Source of the DNA: Phocoena phocoena
Taxonomy: Eukaryota > Chordata > Mammalia > Artiodactyla > Phocoenidae
Length of the DNA: 64,000 nucleotides
Direction: 5' to 3'
Assembly: GCF_963924675.1 (NCBI RefSeq)
Contig: NC_089226.1
Span: 42,797,124 to 42,861,123, forward strand
Shown: positions 36,906 to 48,121 of the stretch, piece by piece
Position numbering within the stretch: position 1 is the stretch's first letter
Layout: each line of letters begins with the position of its first letter
The notes under the pieces: model-generated
Told to the model about the DNA's origin: nothing
Databases searched by the model: none
The model's input: the letters and a program-made list of their open reading frames with translations, nothing else
Made by a program: the position numbers and the translations under genes

Positions 36906-37795
36906 CTTGTCTATCTTTCTGTGAATGTGGTTTTTGTTCCACAGGCTGCAGGATTGTAGTTCTTGCTTCTGTTGTCTGCCCTCTAGTGGATGAGGCTATC
37001 TGAGAGGCTTGAAGGGAGGGACTGGTGGTGAGTAGAGCTGACTGTTGCCCTGGTGGGCAGAGCTCTGTAAAACTTTAATCCACTTGACTGTTGATGGGTG
37101 GGGCTGGGTTCTCTCCCTGTTGCTGTTTGACCTGAGGTAACCCAACACCGGAGCCTACCTGGGCTTTTTGGTGGGACTAATGACAGACTATTGGAGAGCT
37201 CATGACAAGGAGTACTTCCCAGAACTTCTGCTGCCAGTGTCCTTGTCCCCATGGTGAAACAGAGCCACCCCCCACCTCTGCAGGAGACCATCCAACACTA
37301 GCAGGTAGGTCTGGTTCAGTCTCCCCTGGGGTCGCTGCTCCTTCCCCTGGGTCCTGATGCACACACTACTTTTTGTGTGCCCTCCAAGAGTGGAGTCTCT
37401 GTTTCCCCCAGTCCTGTCAGAATCCTACAATCAATTCCCACTAGGCTTCAAAGCCTGATTGTCTAGGAATTCCTCGTCCCATTGCCAGAACCCCAGGTTT
37501 GGAAGCCTGACATGGGGCTCAGAACCTTTACTCCAGTGGGTGGACTTCTGTGGTATAAGTGCTCTCCAGTCTGTGAGTTACCTACCCACCAGTAATGGGA
37601 TTGGAGTTTACTGTGATTGCACCACTCCTACCATCTCATTGTGGCTTCTCCTTTGTCTTTGGATGTGGGGTATATTTTTTGGTGAGTTCCAGTGTCTCCC
37701 TGTCAATGATTGTCCAGCAGCTTGTTGTGATTCTGGTGTTCTCACAAGAGGGAGTGAGAGCACGTACTTCTACTCCACCATCTTGGCTCCTCCCC
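36906..37795 (-). promoter_or_regulatory. L1 5' UTR of the composite, short type
   Basis: About 0.9 kb, with the YY1-like core (complement at 37777-37785) near the 5' border. It is homologous to 17035-17946 and shares GGTGGGGCTGGGTTC-like and CTGCAGCCTGTGGAAC segments. Its intact 5' end means the cDNA reached the L1 transcription start. Confidence 0.8.
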
Positions 37796-38769
37796 ACGTG
37801 ACTGTTTTTGCATTTTGGTTTTCTCAGGTTATATGCCCAGTAGTGAGATTTCTGGGTCATATGGAAGTTCTATTTTAAGTTTTTTTTAAGGAACCTCCAT
37901 ACTGTTCTCCATAGTGGCTATATCAATTTACATTTCCACCAACAGTGGAAAAAGGTTCGGTTTTCTCCACACCCTCTCCAGCATTTATTGTCTGTAGATT
38001 TTTGATGATGGCAATTCTGACCAGGATGAGTTGATACATCATTGTAGTTTTAATTTGCATTTCTCTAATTATTAATGATGCGGAGCATCCTTTCATGTGT
38101 TTGTTGATGATCTGTATATCTTCTTTGGAGAAATATCTATTTAGGTCTTCTGCCCATTTCTGTATTGGGTTGTTTGTTTTTTTCTTTTGTACTGAGCTGT
38201 GTGAGCTGCTTGTAAAGTTTGGTGATTAATCTTTGTCAGTTGCTTCAATTGCAAATATTTTCTCCCATTCTGAAGCTTGTCTCTTCATCTTGTTTATGGC
38301 TTCCTTGGCTGTGCAAAAATTTTAGTTTCATTAGGTCCCATTTGTATATTTTTGTTTTTTTATCCATTTGTCTAGGAGGCTTGGTCAAAAAGGATCTTGT
38401 TGTGATTTATGTCATAGAGTGTTCTGCCTATGTTTTCCTATAAGAGGTTGATAGTGTCTAGCCTTACCTTAAGGTCTTTATTACATTTGGAGTTTATATT
38501 TTTGTATCGTGTTAGGAAGTGTTCTAATTTCATTCTTTTACATGTAGCTGTCCAGTTGTCCCAGCACCACTTATTGAAGAGGCTGTTTTTCCTCCATTGT
38601 ATATTCTTGCCTCCTTTATCAAACAAAATTTGACCAGTCCCTCCCATTAGGAAACTTGCTCAAGCCTCTTAGATAGCCTCATCCACCAAAGACCAGACTG
38701 CAGAAGGAGGAAGAACTACAACCTTGCAGCCTGTGGAACAAAAACCACATTCACAGAAAGATAGACAAG

Positions 38770-39171
38770 ATGAAAAGGCAGAGGACGATGTACCAATTGA
38801 AGTAACAAGATAAAACCACAAAAAAGACAACCAAATGAAGTGGAGATAGGTAATATTCCAGAAAAAGAATTCAGAATAATGATAGTGAAGATGATCCAGG
38901 AACTCGGAAAAACAATGGAGGCAAAGATCGAGAAGATGCAAGAAATATTTAACAAAGACCTAGAAGAATTAAAGAACAAACAGACAGAGATGAGTGGCAT
39001 GATATATTTAGAGTAATGAAAGTGAAGAACCTACAACCAAGATTACTCTACCTGGCAAGGATCTCATTCAGATTTGATGGAGAAATCAACAGCTGTACAG
39101 ACAAGTAAAAGCTAAGAAAATTCAGCACCATCAAACCAGCTCTAAAACAAATGCTAAAGGAACTTCTCTAA
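38770..39171 (+). pseudogene. L1 ORF1 with early stop and internal deletion
   Basis: ATG at 38770. Codon 12 is TAA. The frame would continue through the N-terminus and the start of the coiled coil. Near 38993 the sequence jumps from the coiled-coil segment (CAGACAGAGATGA) straight into the C-terminal domain (GTGGCATGATATATTTAG), losing roughly 500 bp compared with the copy at 17947-19214. The stop TAA is at 39169-39171. It cannot make ORF1p. Confidence 0.85.
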
Positions 39172-39229
39172 GTGGGAAACACAAGAGAAGAAAAGGACCT
39201 ACAAAAACAAACACAAAACAATTAAGAAA

Positions 39230-41821
39230 ATGGTCATAGGAGCATACATATCAATAATTACCATAAATGTGAATGGATTAAAGTTTCCTATCAAAAGAAA
39301 CAGGCTCACTGAATGGATAGAAAAACAAGACCCATATATTTGCTGTCTACAAGAGACCCACTTCAGACCTAAGGACACATACAGACTGAAAGTGAGGGGA
39401 TGGAAAAAGATATTCCATGCAAATGGAAATCAAAAGAAAGCTGGAGTTGCAATACTCATATCATATAAAACAGACTTTAAAATAAAGAATGTTACAAGAG
39501 ACAAGGAAGGACACTACATAATGATCAAGGGATCAATCCAAGAAGAAGATATAACAATTATAAATATATATGCTCCGAACATAAGGACACCTCAATACAT
39601 AAGGCAACTGCTAACAGCTATAAAAGAGGAAATCGACAGTAACACAATAATAGTGGGGGATTTTAACACTTCACTTACACCAATGGACGGATCATCCAAA
39701 CAGAAAATTACTAAGGAAACACAAGCTTTATATGACACAATAGACCAGATAAATTTAATTGATATTTATGGGACATTCCATCCAAAAACAGCAGATTATA
39801 CTTCTCAAGTGCACACAGAACATTCTCCAGGATAGATCACACCTTGTGTCACAAATCAACCCTCAGTAAATTTAAGAAATTTGAAATCATATCAGGCATA
39901 TTTTCTGACCATATGATATGAGATTAGAAATCAGCTACAGGGAGAAAAACGTACAAAACATAGAAAAATAGAGGCTAAACAATACATTACTAAATATCCA
40001 CAAGATCACTGAGTGAATCAAAGCAGAAATCAAAAAATACCTAGAGACAAATGACAATGAAAGCACAATGATCCAAAATGTATGGGATGCAGCAAAAGCA
40101 ATTCTAAGAGAGAAGTTTATAGCAATGCAAGCCTACCTCAAGAAACAAGAAAAATCTCACATAAACAATCTAATCATACACCTAAAGGACCTAGAGAAAG
40201 AACAACAAACAAAACCAAATTTTGTAGAAGGAAATAAATCATAAATATCAGAGCAGGGCTTCCCTGGTGGCACAGTGGTTGAGAGTCCGCCTGCTGATGC
40301 AGGGGATGTGGGTTCCTGCCCCAGTCCGGGAAGATCCCACATGCCGCAGAGCAGCTGGGCCCGTGAGCCATGGCTGCTAAGCCTGTGCGTCTGGAGCCTG
40401 TGCTCTGCAACAACGGGAGAGGCCACAACAGCGAGAGGCCTGTGTACCACAAAAAAAAAAAAAAAAAAAAATCAAAGCAAAAATAAATGAAATGGAAACA
40501 AAGGAAAAATAGCAAAGGTCAATAAAACTAAAAGCTGGTTCTTTGAGAAGATAAACAGAATTGATAAACCATTAACTAGACTGATAAAGAAAAAGAGGGA
40601 GAGTACTTAAATCAATAAAATTAGAAAGGAAAAAGGAGAAGTTACAATACACATGACAGAAATACAAAGCATCGTAAGAGATGACCAGAGATCCTAGAAA
40701 GGCCAGAGATAAACCCACATTCCCATGGTCAACTAATCTATGATAAAGTAGGCAAGGACATACAACGGGTCAAGGAGAAAAGACAGTCCCTTCAATAAGT
40801 GGTGCTGGGACAACTGGACAGCTCCATGTATAAGAATGAAATTAGAACAGTCCCTAAAACCATAAACAAAAATAAATTCAAAATGGATTAGAGACCTAAA
40901 TGTAAGACCGGACACTATAAAACTCTTAGAGGAAAACTTAAGAAGAACACTCTCTGACATAAATCACAGCAAGATCGTTTTTGTTCCACCCCCCTAGAGT
41001 AATAGAAATAAAAACAAAAATAAATGAATGTGACTTAATGTAACTTAAAAGCTTTTGCAAAGCAATGGAAACTACAAACAAGACGAAAAGACAACCCTCA
41101 GAATGGGAGAAAATATTTGCAAATGCATCAGTGGACAAAGGATTAATCTCCAAAATATATAAACAGCTCATGCAGCTCAATATCAAAAAAAACAAACAAA
41201 CAAACAACAGAATCCAAAAATGGGCAGAACACCTAAATAGACATTTCTCCAAACAAAACTTACAGATGGCTGAGAAGCACAAGAAAAGATGCTCAACATC
41301 ACTAATTATTAGAGAAATGCAAATCAAAACTATAATGACATATCAACTCACACTCGTTAGAATAGGCATCATCAGAAAATCTACAAACAACAAATTTTGG
41401 ATAAGCTGTAGAGAAAAGGGAACCCTCTTGCACTGTTGGTGGGAATGTAAATTGATACAGCCACTATGGAGAACAGTATGGAAGTTCCTTAAAAACTAAA
41501 AATAGAATTACCCTATAACCCAGCAATCCCACTACTGGGCATATACCCAGAGAGAATCATAATTCTAAAACACGCATGCACCCCAATGTTCATTGCAGCA
41601 CTATGTACAATAGGCAGGTCATGGAAGCAACCTAAATCCCCATCGACAGATGAATGGATAAAGATGTTGTAAATATATACAATGGAATATTAGCCATAAA
41701 AATGAATGAAATTGGGTCATTAGTAGAGACGTGGATGAATGTAGAGGCTGTCATACAGAGTGAAGTAAGTGAGAAAGAGAAGAACAAATATGGTATATTA
41801 ATGCATATATGTGGAACCTAG
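39230..41821 (+). pseudogene. L1 ORF2 with near-intact endonuclease but most of the reverse transcriptase deleted
   Basis: Open from ATG 39230 to 39835 (201 codons), the best-preserved L1 coding stretch in the window. Endonuclease residues are present: N15, the QETH box with E42, and VGDFNT with D144 and N146. A small deletion near 39797 shifts the frame before the C-terminal part of the domain (the SDH area is near 39907). The SINE at 40256-40466 follows. Near 40690 about 1.8 kb is missing, including the whole RT palm and its catalytic aspartates. The C-terminal part has an open stretch at 41065-41499 with the [20 protein letters not shown] cysteine/histidine motif. The stop TAG is at 41819. 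Confidence 0.87.
40256..40466 (+). mobile_element. CHR-type SINE, short form
   Basis: Head, body and about 20 A's. Flanks ATATCAGAGCA before and AATCAAAGCA after form the target duplication. Inserted in the ORF2 of the plus-strand L1, so it is the third nesting level. Confidence 0.95.
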
Positions 41822-44089
41822 AAAAATGGTACAGATGAACTTCTTTTCAGGGCAGAAATTGAGACACAGATGTAGACAGCAAAAGTAAGGACACCATGGG
41901 GGAGAAGTGTTGTGAGCGTAGGTGGTGAGATGAATTGGGAGACTGAGATTGACATATGTACAGTAATGTATAAAATGGATAACTCATAAGAACCTGCTGT
42001 ATAAAAAATAAATAAATAAAATAAATGAACATAAAAAAAACAATATCTTGTATGCAGGGAAAAGGAAACAAACAAATAAAACAACATAAGGTGACCATAT
42101 GTGAGTGGGTTTGCCTCTGAACTTTCTATCCTGTTCCATCGATCTATATTTCTGTTTTTATGCCAGTACCATACTGTCTTGATTACTGAAGCATTGTAGT
42201 ATAGTCTGAAGTCCAGGAACTTGATTCCTCCAGCTCCATTTTTCTTTCTCAAAATTGCTTTGGCTGTTCAGGGTCTTTTGTGTTTCCGTACAAATTGTGA
42301 ATATTTTTCCTCTAGAACTGTGAAAAATGACATTGGTAGTTTGATAGGGATTGCATTGAATCTGTAGATTGCTTTGGGTAGTAGAATCATTTTTACAGTT
42401 TTGACTCTTCCAATCCAAGACTATGGTATGTCTCTCCATCTGTTTGTATTACCTTTAATTTCTTTCATCAGTGTCTTAGTGTTTTCTGCATACAGGCTTT
42501 TATTTCCTTAGGTAGGTTTATTCCTAGGTATTTTATTCTTTTTGTTGCAGTGGTAAATAGGAGTGTTTTCTTAATTTCCTGTTCAGATTTTTCATCATTA
42601 GTATATAGGAATGCCAGAGATTTCTGTGCATTAATTTTGTATCCTGCTACTTTACCAAATTCATTGATTAGCTCTAGTAGTTTTCTGGTAGCATCTTTCG
42701 GATTCTCTATATGTAGTATCATGCCATCTGCAAACAGCAACAGCTTTACTTCTTCTTTTCCTATTTGGATTCCTTTTATTTCTTTTTCTTCTCTGATTGC
42801 TGTGGCTAAAACTTCCAAAGCTATGTTGAATAATAGTTGTGAGAGTGGGCAACCTTGTCTTATTCCTGATCTTAGAGGAAATGGTTTCAATTTTTCACCA
42901 TTGAGTATGAGGCTGCCTGTGGGTTTGTCATATATGACCTTTATTTTTTTGACGTAAATTCCCTCTAAGCCTACTTTCTGGAGGGTTTTTTATCATAAAT
43001 GGTTGTTAAATTTTGTCAAAAGCTTTTTCTGCATCTATTGAGATGATCATATTTTTATTCTTCAGTTTTTGATGTGATGTATCACATTGATTGATTTGTG
43101 TGTGTTGAAGAATCCTTGCATCCCTGGGATAAACCCCACTTGATCATGGTGTATGATCCTTTTAATGTGCTGTTGGATTCTGTTTGCTAGTATTTGTTGA
43201 GGATTTTTGCATCTATGTTCATCAGTGATACTGGCCTGCAGTTTTCTTTCTTTGTGACATCTTTGTCTGGATTGGTATCAGGGTGATGGTGGCCTCATAG
43301 AATGAGTTTGGGAGTGTTCCTCTCTCTGCTATATTTTGGAATAGTTTGAGAAGGATAGGTGTTAGCTTTTCTCTAAATGTTTGATACAATTCGCCTGTGA
43401 AGCTATGTGGTCCTGGGCTTTTTTTTGTTGGAAGATTTTTAATCACAGTTTCAATTTCAGTGCTTGTGATAGCTGTTTATATTTTCTATTTCTTCCTGGT
43501 TCAGTCTCGGCAGGTTGTGCTTTTCTAAGAATGTGTCCATTTCTTCCATGTTGTCCATTTTATTGGCATACAGTTGCTTTTAATAATCTCTCATGATCCT
43601 TTGTATTTCTGCAGTGTCAGTTGTCACTTCTCCTTTTTCATTTCTAATTCTATTGATTTGAGTCCTTTTCCATTTTTTCTTGATGAGTCTGGCTAATGCT
43701 TTATCAAGTTTATTTACCTTCTGAAAGAACTAGCTTTTTGTTTTACAGCTCTTTGCTCTTGTTCCCTTCATTTCTTTTTCATTTATTTCTGATCTGATCT
43801 TTATGATTTCTTTCCTTCTGCTAACTTTGAGAATTTTTGTTTTCTTTCTCTAATTGCTTGCAGGGTAAGGTTAGGTTGTTTATTTAAGATGTTTCTTGTT
43901 TCTTAAGGTAGGATTGTATTGCTATAAATTTCCATCTTAGAACTGCTTTTGCTACATCCCTTAGGATTGGGGTCATCGTGTTTTCATTGTTGTTTTCAGG
44001 TATTTTTGATTTCCTCTTTGATTTTTTTCAGTGATCTCTTTGATATTTCGTAGTGTATTGGTTAGCCTCCATGTGTTTGTATATTTTAG

Positions 44090-44094
<5 letters not shown>

Positions 44095-44131
<37 letters not shown>

Positions 44132-44317
44132 TACGGGCCTCTCACTTTTGTGGCCTCTCCTATTGTGGAGCACAGGCTCCAGACGCGCAGGCTCAGCGGC
44201 CATGGCTCACGGGCCCAACCGCTCCACGGCATGTGGGATCCTCCTGGACCGGGGCACAAATCTGTGTCCCGTGCATTGGCAGGTGGACTCTCAACCACTG
44301 CGCCACCAGGGAAGCCC
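44095..44317 (-). mobile_element. CHR-type SINE, short form, with long (CA)n tail
   Basis: Reverse orientation. The head ends at GGGAAGCCC (44317) and the tail at the left is a pure (TG)n run (44095-44130) in place of T's. The target duplication is TTTTAGTTTTG (44084-44094) against TTTACAGTTTTG (44318-44329). It breaks the host L1 ORF2. Confidence 0.95.
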
Positions 44318-45102
44318 TTTACAGTTTTGTTTTGTTTTTTCCTGTAATTGATATCTAGTCTCATAGAGTTGTGGTCAGAAAGTTACTTGATAAGATTTCA
44401 ATTTTTTGAATTTACCAAGACTTGATATGTGACCCAAGATATGTGGAGAATGTTCCATGAGTACTTGAGATGTAAGTGTATTCTGTTGTTTTTGGATTGA
44501 ATGTCCTATGAATATCAATTAAGTCTCTCCTGTTTAATGTATTGTTTGAAGTTTGTATTTCTTTATTTATTTTCATTTTGCATGATCTGTCCGTTGGTGA
44601 AAGTGGGGTGTTAAAGTCCCCTACTATGATGGTGTTACTGTCGATTTCCCTTTTTATGACTGTTAGTATTTGCCTTATGTATTGAGGTGCTTCTATATAG
44701 GGTGCAAAATTTTTTACAATTTCTATATATTCCTCTTGGATTGATCGCTTGATCATTATGTAGTGTCCTTCTTTTTCTCTTGTAATAGTCTGTTTTAAAG
44801 ACTATTTTGTCTGATATGAGAATTGCTACTTCCGCTTTCATTTGATTTCCATTTGCATGGAATATATTTTTCCATCCCCTCACTTTCAGTCTCTATGTGT
44901 TCCTAAGTCTTAAGTGGGTTTCCTGTAGACAGCATATATATGGGTCCTGTTTTTATATCCATTCAGCCAGTCTATGTCTTTTGGTTGAAGTATTTAATCC
45001 ATTTACATTTATGGTAATTATTGATATGTATGTTCCTATTACCATTTTCTTAATTGTTTTGCATTTGTTATTGTAGGCTTTTCCTTTTCTTTTGTTTCCT
45101 GC

Positions 45103-45990
45103 CTAGAGAAGTTCCTTTAGCATTTGTTGTAAGCTGGTTTTGTTGTGTTGAATTCTATTAGCTTTTCCTTGTCTTTGAATATTTTAATTTATCCATCAAA
45201 TCTGAATGAGATCCTTGCTGGTAGAGTAATCTTGGTTGTAGGTCTTTCCCTTTCATCACTTTAAATATGTCCTGCCTCTCCCTTCTGGTTTGCAGAGTTT
45301 CTGTTGAAAGGTCAGTTGTTAACCTTATGAGGATTCCCTTGTGTGTTATTTGTTGCATTTCCCTTGCTGCTTTTAATATTTTTTCTTTGAATTTAATTTT
45401 TGATAGTTTGATTAATATGTGTTTTGTCATGTTTCTCCTTGGATTTATCCTGTTTGAGACTCTCTGTGATTCCTGGATTTGTTGACTATTTCCTTCCCAT
45501 GTTAAGGAAGTTTTCAACTATAATCTCTTCAAATATTTTCTCAGTCCCTTTCTTTTTCTCTTCTTCTTCTGGGATCCTTACAATTCAAATGTTGGTGTGG
45601 TTAATTTTGTCCCAGAGGTCTCTGAGACTGCCCTCAATTATTTTCATTTTTTTTTTCTTTTCCTGCATCTTGGTAGTTATTTCCAGTATTTTATCTTCCA
45701 GGTCACTTATTCATTCTTCTATCTCAGTTATTCTGCTATTAATTCCTTCTAGAGAATTTTAATTTCATTTTTTTGTGCTGTTCATCATTGTTTGTTTGCT
45801 CTTTAGTTCTTCTAGGTCCTTGTTAAACGTTTCTTGTATTTTTTCCATTCTATGTCCAAGATTTCAGATCATCTTTACTATCATTACTCTGAATTCTTTT
45901 TCAGGTAGACTGCCTATTTCCTCTGCATTTATTTGGTCTGGTGGGTTTTTACCTTGCTCTTTCATCTGGTGTGTATTTCTCTCTTCTCAT
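45103..45990 (-). pseudogene. ORF1 of the host L1, broken
   Basis: The start ATG (45990-45988) is in the same context as the long-type L1 at 2167. The stop TAG is at 45105-45103, about 295 codons. Only the C-terminal part is open (45517-45158), with the TLQTRRERQDIFKVMKGKDL segment of the ORF1 C-terminal domain. Stops lie in the coiled-coil region near 45765. It lies about 60 bp before the ORF2 start. Inactive. Confidence 0.83.
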
Positions 45991-48105
45991 TTTTCTTAAC
46001 TTACTGTGTTTGGGGTCTGCTTTTCACAGCCTCCAGCTTCATAGTTCCCTTTGTTTTTGGTGTCTGCCTCCAGTTGGTAAGGTTGGTTCAGTGGGTTGTT
46101 GAGGGGACTGGTGCCTGTGTTCTGGTGGATGAGGCTGGATCTTGTATTTTTGGTGGTCAGGACTGCATCCGGTGGTATGTTTTGGGGTGTCTGTGACCTT
46201 TTTATGATTTTAGGCAGCCTCTCTGCTAAGTGGGGTTGTTCTTGTCTTGCTAGTTGTTTGGCATAGTGTGTCCAGCACTGTAGCTTGCTGGTCAATGAGT
46301 GGTGCTGGATCATAGTGTTGATGTGGAGCTCTCTGGGAGAACTTTTGCTGTTTGATATTATGTGGAGTTGGGAGGTCTCTGGTGGATCAATGTTCTGAAG
46401 TTGGCTCTATCACCTGAGAGGTTCAGGCTTGACACCCGGCCGGAGCACCAAGACCCTGTCAGCCAAACGGCTCAGAAGAAAAGGGAAAAATAAATAAAGA
46501 AAAAAGAAATACAATAAAATAAAATAATTAAAATAAAAAACATTAAAAATATAATAGAAAGAAAGAAAGAAGAGCACAACAAAACCTAAAAGCAAATCTG
46601 CCAATGATAACAAAAGCTAGAAACTATACAAAAGGAAAAACAAACAAAAAAATAATGGAGAGACAGAACCCTAGGACAAATAGTAAAAGCAAAGCTATAT
46701 AGACAAAACCACACAAAGAAGGATAGACATACACACTCAAAAGAAGAGAAAAAGGAAAATAATATACATATATATATGGAAGAGAGCAACCAAATCAATA
46801 AGCACATCTACCAATGATAATAAGCTCTAAATACTAAACTGAGATAAACATAAAACCAGAAACAAACTAGATGCAGAAAGCAAACTCCAAATCTACAGTT
46901 GCTTCCAAAGTCCACCGTCTCAATTTTGTGATGATTCTTTGTGTATTCAGGTATTCCACAGATACAGGGTACATCAAGTTGATTGTGGAGATTTAATCCA
47001 CTGCTCCTGAGGTTGCTGGGAGAAATTTCCTTTTCTCTTCTTTGTTCGCCCAGCTCCTGGGGTTCAGCTTTGGATTTGGCACTGCCTCTGCATGTAGGTC
47101 TCCTGAGGGCATCTGTTACCCTACCAGAGAGGACAGGGTTAAAGTAACAGATGATTAGTGGGATCTGGCTCACTCAGGATGGGGGTAGCGAGGGGTACAT
47201 AATGTGGGGCAAGCCTGAGATGGCAGAGGCTTGCATGACTTTGCAACAACCTGAGGCATGCCATGTGTTCTCCTGGGGAAGTTGTCCCTGGATCATGGGA
47301 CCCTGGCAGTGGCGGGCTGCACAGCCTTCTGGGTGGGGAAGTGTGGATAGTGTCCTGTGCTTGCACATAGCATTCTTGGTGGCTGCAGCAGCAGCCTTAG
47401 CGTTTCATGCCCGTCTCTGTGGTCCATGCTGATAGCCACGGCTCATGCCCATTTCTGGAGCTCCTTTAGGTGGTGTTCTGAATCCCCTCTCCTTGCACAC
47501 CTTGGAACAATGGTCTCTTGCCTCTTCTGCAGTTCTAGGCTAGCTATGGCTCACTAACCTTCCCAGCTAGCTGTGACCCACTAACGCCCTTCAGGCTGTG
47601 TTCATGCAGCCAATGCCAATTCCCTCTCTGGGATCTGACCTCCAAAGTCAGAGCCTCAGCTCCCAGCCCCCACCCGCCCTGGAAGGTGAGCAGACAAGCC
47701 TCTCAGTCTGGTGAGTGCTGGTCAGCACCAATCCTCTGTGCGGGAATCTCTCCACTTTGCCCTCTGCAACCGTGTTGCTGTGTTATCCTCCGTAGCTCCA
47801 AAGTTTCCCCCCTTCCCATCCCCTGTCTCCACCAGTGAAGGGGTTTCCTAGTTTGTGGAAACTTTTCTTCCTTCACAGCTTCCTCCCAGAGGTGCAGATC
47901 CTGTTCCTATTCTTTTGGCCCCATTTTTTCTTTTGCCCTACCCAGGAATGTGGGATTTTCTAGCCTTTTGGAAAGTTTGAGGTCGTCTGCCAATGTTCAG
48001 TAGGTGTTATGTAGGAGTTGTTCCACATGTAGATGTATTTCTGATGTATTTTGGGAGAGGAAGTTGATCTCCACGTCTTACTCTTCCACCGTCTTGAAGG
48101 TCCCT
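45991..48105 (-). promoter_or_regulatory. L1 5' UTR of the host L1, long type
   Basis: A leader of about 2.1 kb, homologous along its length to 2168-4143, including the GAAA/TAAA-rich tract (46490-46590). The YY1-like site is degraded to CAAGACGGTGG. Most CpG sites of the homologue have become TG or CA. Confidence 0.8.
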
Positions 48106-48121
48106 CTATATAGATAATATA

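Larger units (their letters stand above)
33020..37795 (-). mobile_element. Composite retrotransposon: L1 5' part fused to a non-L1 polyadenylated 3' part
   Basis: On the minus strand it has an intact L1 5' end (CCAAGATGGTGG near 37785), a short-type 5' UTR, ORF1, and ORF2 up to about the RT region. It stops at 33655 and continues as 635 bp of non-L1 sequence ending in a poly(A) run (T13 on the plus strand, 33015-33027). One duplication flanks the whole unit: ACATGACTCTTTTT (33006-33019) and ACGTGACTGTTTTT (37796-37809). On the minus strand it starts with A's, as expected for L1-endonuclease cleavage. The host L1 is contiguous across it, so both halves arrived together or one replaced L1 sequence inside the other. 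Confidence 0.75.
38634..42084 (+). mobile_element. 5'-truncated L1 (short-5'UTR type) inserted in the host L1, with two internal deletions
   Basis: It starts within the 5' UTR (CAGTCCCTCCCATTAGG). It then has ORF1 with an internal deletion near 38993, ORF2 with a deletion of about 1.8 kb near 40690, and a 3' UTR ending in an A-rich tail at about 42003-42050. The direction is opposite to the host L1, and host sequence resumes at about 42085. The flanking duplication is short and degraded (TGACCA on both sides with A-rich context). A SINE lies at 40256-40466. Confidence 0.9.
32733..45045 (-). pseudogene. ORF2 of the host L1, in three separated pieces
   Basis: The start ATG is at 45045-45043. 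The endonuclease (about 45045-44330) is frameshifted but keeps the VGDFNT box, in the open stretch 44756-44412. A SINE sits at 44095-44317. The best reverse-transcriptase stretch (42890-42468) keeps [16 protein letters not shown], but the catalytic FADD motif reads FADG, so one metal-binding aspartate is lost. After the plus-strand L1 the frame resumes at 38633-37796 with the [17 protein letters not shown] segment. After the composite insertion it ends at 32999-32733 with the [15 protein letters not shown] segment. Inactive. Confidence 0.85.
32388..48105 (-). mobile_element. Full-length host L1 (long-5'UTR type), broken by two later L1 events and SINEs
   Basis: Minus-strand segments 48105-42085 (minus a SINE), 38633-37796 and 33019-32388 join end to end in L1 order: 5' UTR, ORF1, ORF2, 3' UTR. 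The host sequence continues directly across both insertions: CAAACAAAATTTGACCA to GGTGACCATATG at 38633/42091, and GTACATGACTC to ACGTGACTG at 33014/37796. Removing the insertions leaves about 7.3 kb. A diverged target duplication (CTATAGATGATATA, 32374-32387; CTATATAGATAATATA, 48106-48121) flanks the whole block. This is the oldest element of the nest; its CpGs are strongly decayed. Confidence 0.9.

Noticed and set aside
36487..36924. 145-codon hydrophobic frame on the plus strand resembling a membrane protein
   Set aside because: It is the exact antisense of the L1 ORF1 coiled coil. Lysine/glutamate codons read backwards give leucine, phenylalanine and serine.
38000..38640. L1 inversion by twin priming (minus ORF2 end next to plus L1 5' UTR)
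   Set aside because: The minus piece continues at 42085 as the rest of the host L1, so the junction at 38634 is the border of a separate plus-strand insertion, not an inversion within one element.
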